Source: JALHOP01 sp964484195 (lineage in GTDB: Bacteria; Myxococcota; XYA12-FULL-58-9; JALHOP01). From it: a stretch of 64,000 nt of DNA. The DNA lies in contig CAZAER010000021.1 of NCBI GenBank assembly GCA_964484195.1, positions 1 through 64,000 on the forward strand, given 5' to 3'. Numbering within the stretch: the first letter of the stretch is position 1; every line of letters starts with the position of its first letter. The notes under the pieces are model-generated. The model was not told where the DNA came from. It did not search any database and saw only the letters and a program-made list of their open reading frames with translations. Below, piece by piece: positions 62,781 through 64,000 of the stretch. Position numbers and translations under genes: made by a program.

Positions 62781-64000
62781 ATGTCGCCGAACAGATCGAT
62801 GAGCTTCTGAATCGTCGCGTCGAAGTCGTCTTTTTCCTCGGTGCCTTGGCGGAGGAAAGCTTCGACCTCTTCGATCTTGTCGATGGCGTAGTCGGTCTTG
62901 GGGTCGGTGCCGTACTGATAGGCGCCCAGCAAGATGAGGTCGCGCTGCTTCTCGTAGGTGGCGAGCACCTCGCGGAGCTTCGCCGCCGCCTTCTTGTGCT
63001 CGGGCGCGACGATGCCGGACATGACACGAGACAGCGAGACCGGCACGTCGATGGCCGGCCAGTGGTTACGCGCGCCCAGGTTACGGTTCAGGATGATGTG
63101 ACCGTCGAGAATACCGCGGACTTCGTCGGCGATCGGCTCATCCATGTCGCCGGCTTGCACGAGGATGGTGTAGAGCGCGGTGATCGAGCCGGTGTCGCTG
63201 TTACCGGTGCGCTCCATGAGTCGCGGGATCTGCGCGAACACGGACGGCGGATAACCTTGACGCGCCGGTGGCTCGCCGATGGCGAGACCAATCTCGCGTT
63301 GAGCACGAGCGAAACGGGTCGACGAGTCCATCATGAACAGGACGCGTTTCCCCTGATCGCGGAACCACTCCGCGATAGCGGTTGCCACGAAGGCGCACTT
63401 CAGGCGGACGAGTGACGGCTCGTTCGAGGTGGCGACGACCGTGATCGACTTGCGGATGCCTTCCTCACCGAGCGACTCCTCGATGAAGTCACGAACTTCG
63501 CGACCACGCTCGCCGACCAGACAGGTGACGACGACCTCGGCTTCGCAGTTGCGGGCGATCTGGCCCATGAGCGTCGACTTACCGACGCCGGAACCGGCGA
63601 AGACGCCGATACGCTGGCCGAGGCCGACGGTGAGCATGCCGTCGATGGCGCGCACACCCATCGCGATGTGCTCGGTGACGCGCTTGCGCTTCATGGCGTT
63701 GGGCGCGTCGCGCTCGACGGACCAATCCTGCAGACCAGGAATCTCCGCGAGTGGTGGGCCATCGTCGATGGGGCGGCCGAGGCCATCGAGGATGCGGCCT
63801 TGCAACCCCCAACCGCAGCGGATGCTGAAGGGCTTACCGGTCGGTAAGACCTCGGAGTCGGGACCTAGTCCGCTCGCGTCGCCGAGCGGCATGAGCATGC
63901 AGGCTTCGTCGCGGAAACCGACGACCTCGCAGACGATACGCTCGCGACCGGTCTCGATGTAACACATCTCGCCGAGGCGAACTCCGGGGACGACCGCCTT
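62777..64000 (-). CDS. sctN: T3SS ATPase SctN (FliI/YscN family), N-terminus beyond window edge
   Basis: The frame is open to base 64000, so the N-terminus is missing; about 407 residues are present. Walker A is FAGSGVGKSTLMG, Walker B is RVLFMMDSSTRFARAQREIGLAIGEPPARQGYPPSVFAQIPRL, with LVGERGREVRDFIEE between, all diagnostic for type III ATPases and distinct from F1 beta. GSITALYTILVQAGDMDEPIADEVRGILDGHIIL follows. It unfolds substrates and strips chaperones at the cytoplasmic face. The C-terminal end DLFGDI is complete. It points to more T3SS genes to the right of the window. Confidence 0.95.
   Translation of the reverse strand, partial: KAVVPGVRLGEMCYIETGRERIVCEVVGFRDEACMLMPLGDASGLGPDSEVLPTGKPFSIRCGWGLQGRILDGLGRPIDDGPPLAEIPGLQDWSVERDAPNAMKRKRVTEHIAMGVRAIDGMLTVGLGQRIGVFAGSGVGKSTLMGQIARNCEAEVVVTCLVGERGREVRDFIEESLGEEGIRKSITVVATSNEPSLVRLKCAFVATAIAEWFRDQGKRVLFMMDSSTRFARAQREIGLAIGEPPARQGYPPSVFAQIPRLMERTGNSDTGSITALYTILVQAGDMDEPIADEVRGILDGHIILNRNLGARNHWPAIDVPVSLSRVMSGIVAPEHKKAAAKLREVLATYEKQRDLILLGAYQYGTDPKTDYAIDKIEEVEAFLRQGTEEKDDFDATIQKLIDLFGDI

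Noticed and set aside
42303..64000. A flagellar locus
   Set aside because: Chaperones of SycD type and translocator-like proteins are present, and no flagellin, hook, rod or MS-ring gene is in the window; still, genes beyond 64000 could alter this view.

Overview
The window is GC-rich, gene-dense bacterial chromosome and reads as a member of the Myxococcota (deltaproteobacterial lineage). The support is indirect: TolQ/TolR gene sets in tandem, a Ser/Thr kinase with a PEGA-type tail, C-terminal 'Cys + helix + basic tail' sorting signals of the MYXO-CTERM kind, thrombospondin-type-3 OmpA proteins, a large HNH-family protein (truncated here), and a non-flagellar type III secretion system (T3SS). 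No rRNA, tRNA, CRISPR array, transposase or integrase was seen. No stretch over 300 bases lacks a gene; the longest gaps are 26912-27181 and 36868-37099.

Left part (1-36.9 kb), mostly housekeeping and signalling. 1-5.0 kb: a FUSC membrane protein (cut by the window edge), a sigma-like protein, an Hsp70/YegD-like chaperone and a metallophosphoesterase, then a small YvlD-like membrane protein on the other strand. 5.1-10.1 kb: a Tol/Exb operon with two TolQ and four TolR proteins, ending in a soluble histidine kinase. 10.1-17.3 kb: a TSP3/OmpA outer-membrane protein, a PEGA Ser/Thr kinase and three response regulators, one of them membrane-embedded. 17.3-26.9 kb: two M20 peptidases in tandem, GreB, an ATP-grasp-like protein, an acyl-CoA dehydrogenase/ketosynthase/ACP operon and an EamA exporter. 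27.2-28.0 kb: two low-complexity small proteins. 28.0-36.9 kb: an InlB-repeat surface protein, aconitase, a truncated HNH gene, a TetR regulator, a membrane protein and a divergent chemoreceptor.

Right part (37-64 kb), a T3SS locus. Recognised parts: SctU (42303-43385), SctT, SctS, SctR, a FliO-like protein and SctQ (47596-51413), SctP and SctO (53342-55210) and the ATPase SctN (62777 to the right edge). Two SycD/LcrH-type TPR chaperones lie beside hydrophobic proteins that look like translocators. SctV, SctJ, SctD, SctC, SctF, SctL and SctK are not in the window. The retained FliO-like gene and SctR signal peptide fit an early-branching, flagellum-like T3SS. Mixed into the locus are a Kup potassium transporter, a GNAT acetyltransferase, a beta-propeller lipoprotein, a 672-residue protein with possible annexin-like repeats, and a hybrid histidine kinase.

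Two observations stand out. First, a motif GCCGATAA(C), in three cases paired with GCGATAA-(C/A)-(A/G)-GGGTG, lies upstream of four unknown or translocator-like T3SS-locus genes and also upstream of the small low-complexity gene at 27182, 10 kb away; it may define a T3SS regulon and mark that gene as a candidate substrate. Second, three surface proteins (12622-10127 minus, 55318-57018 plus, 57496-59199 plus) carry what looks like a C-terminal sorting signal (helix plus Arg run) in the middle of the chain, followed at once by a second signal-peptide-like or lipobox-like segment and another extracytoplasmic domain, as if two exported proteins were made as one.
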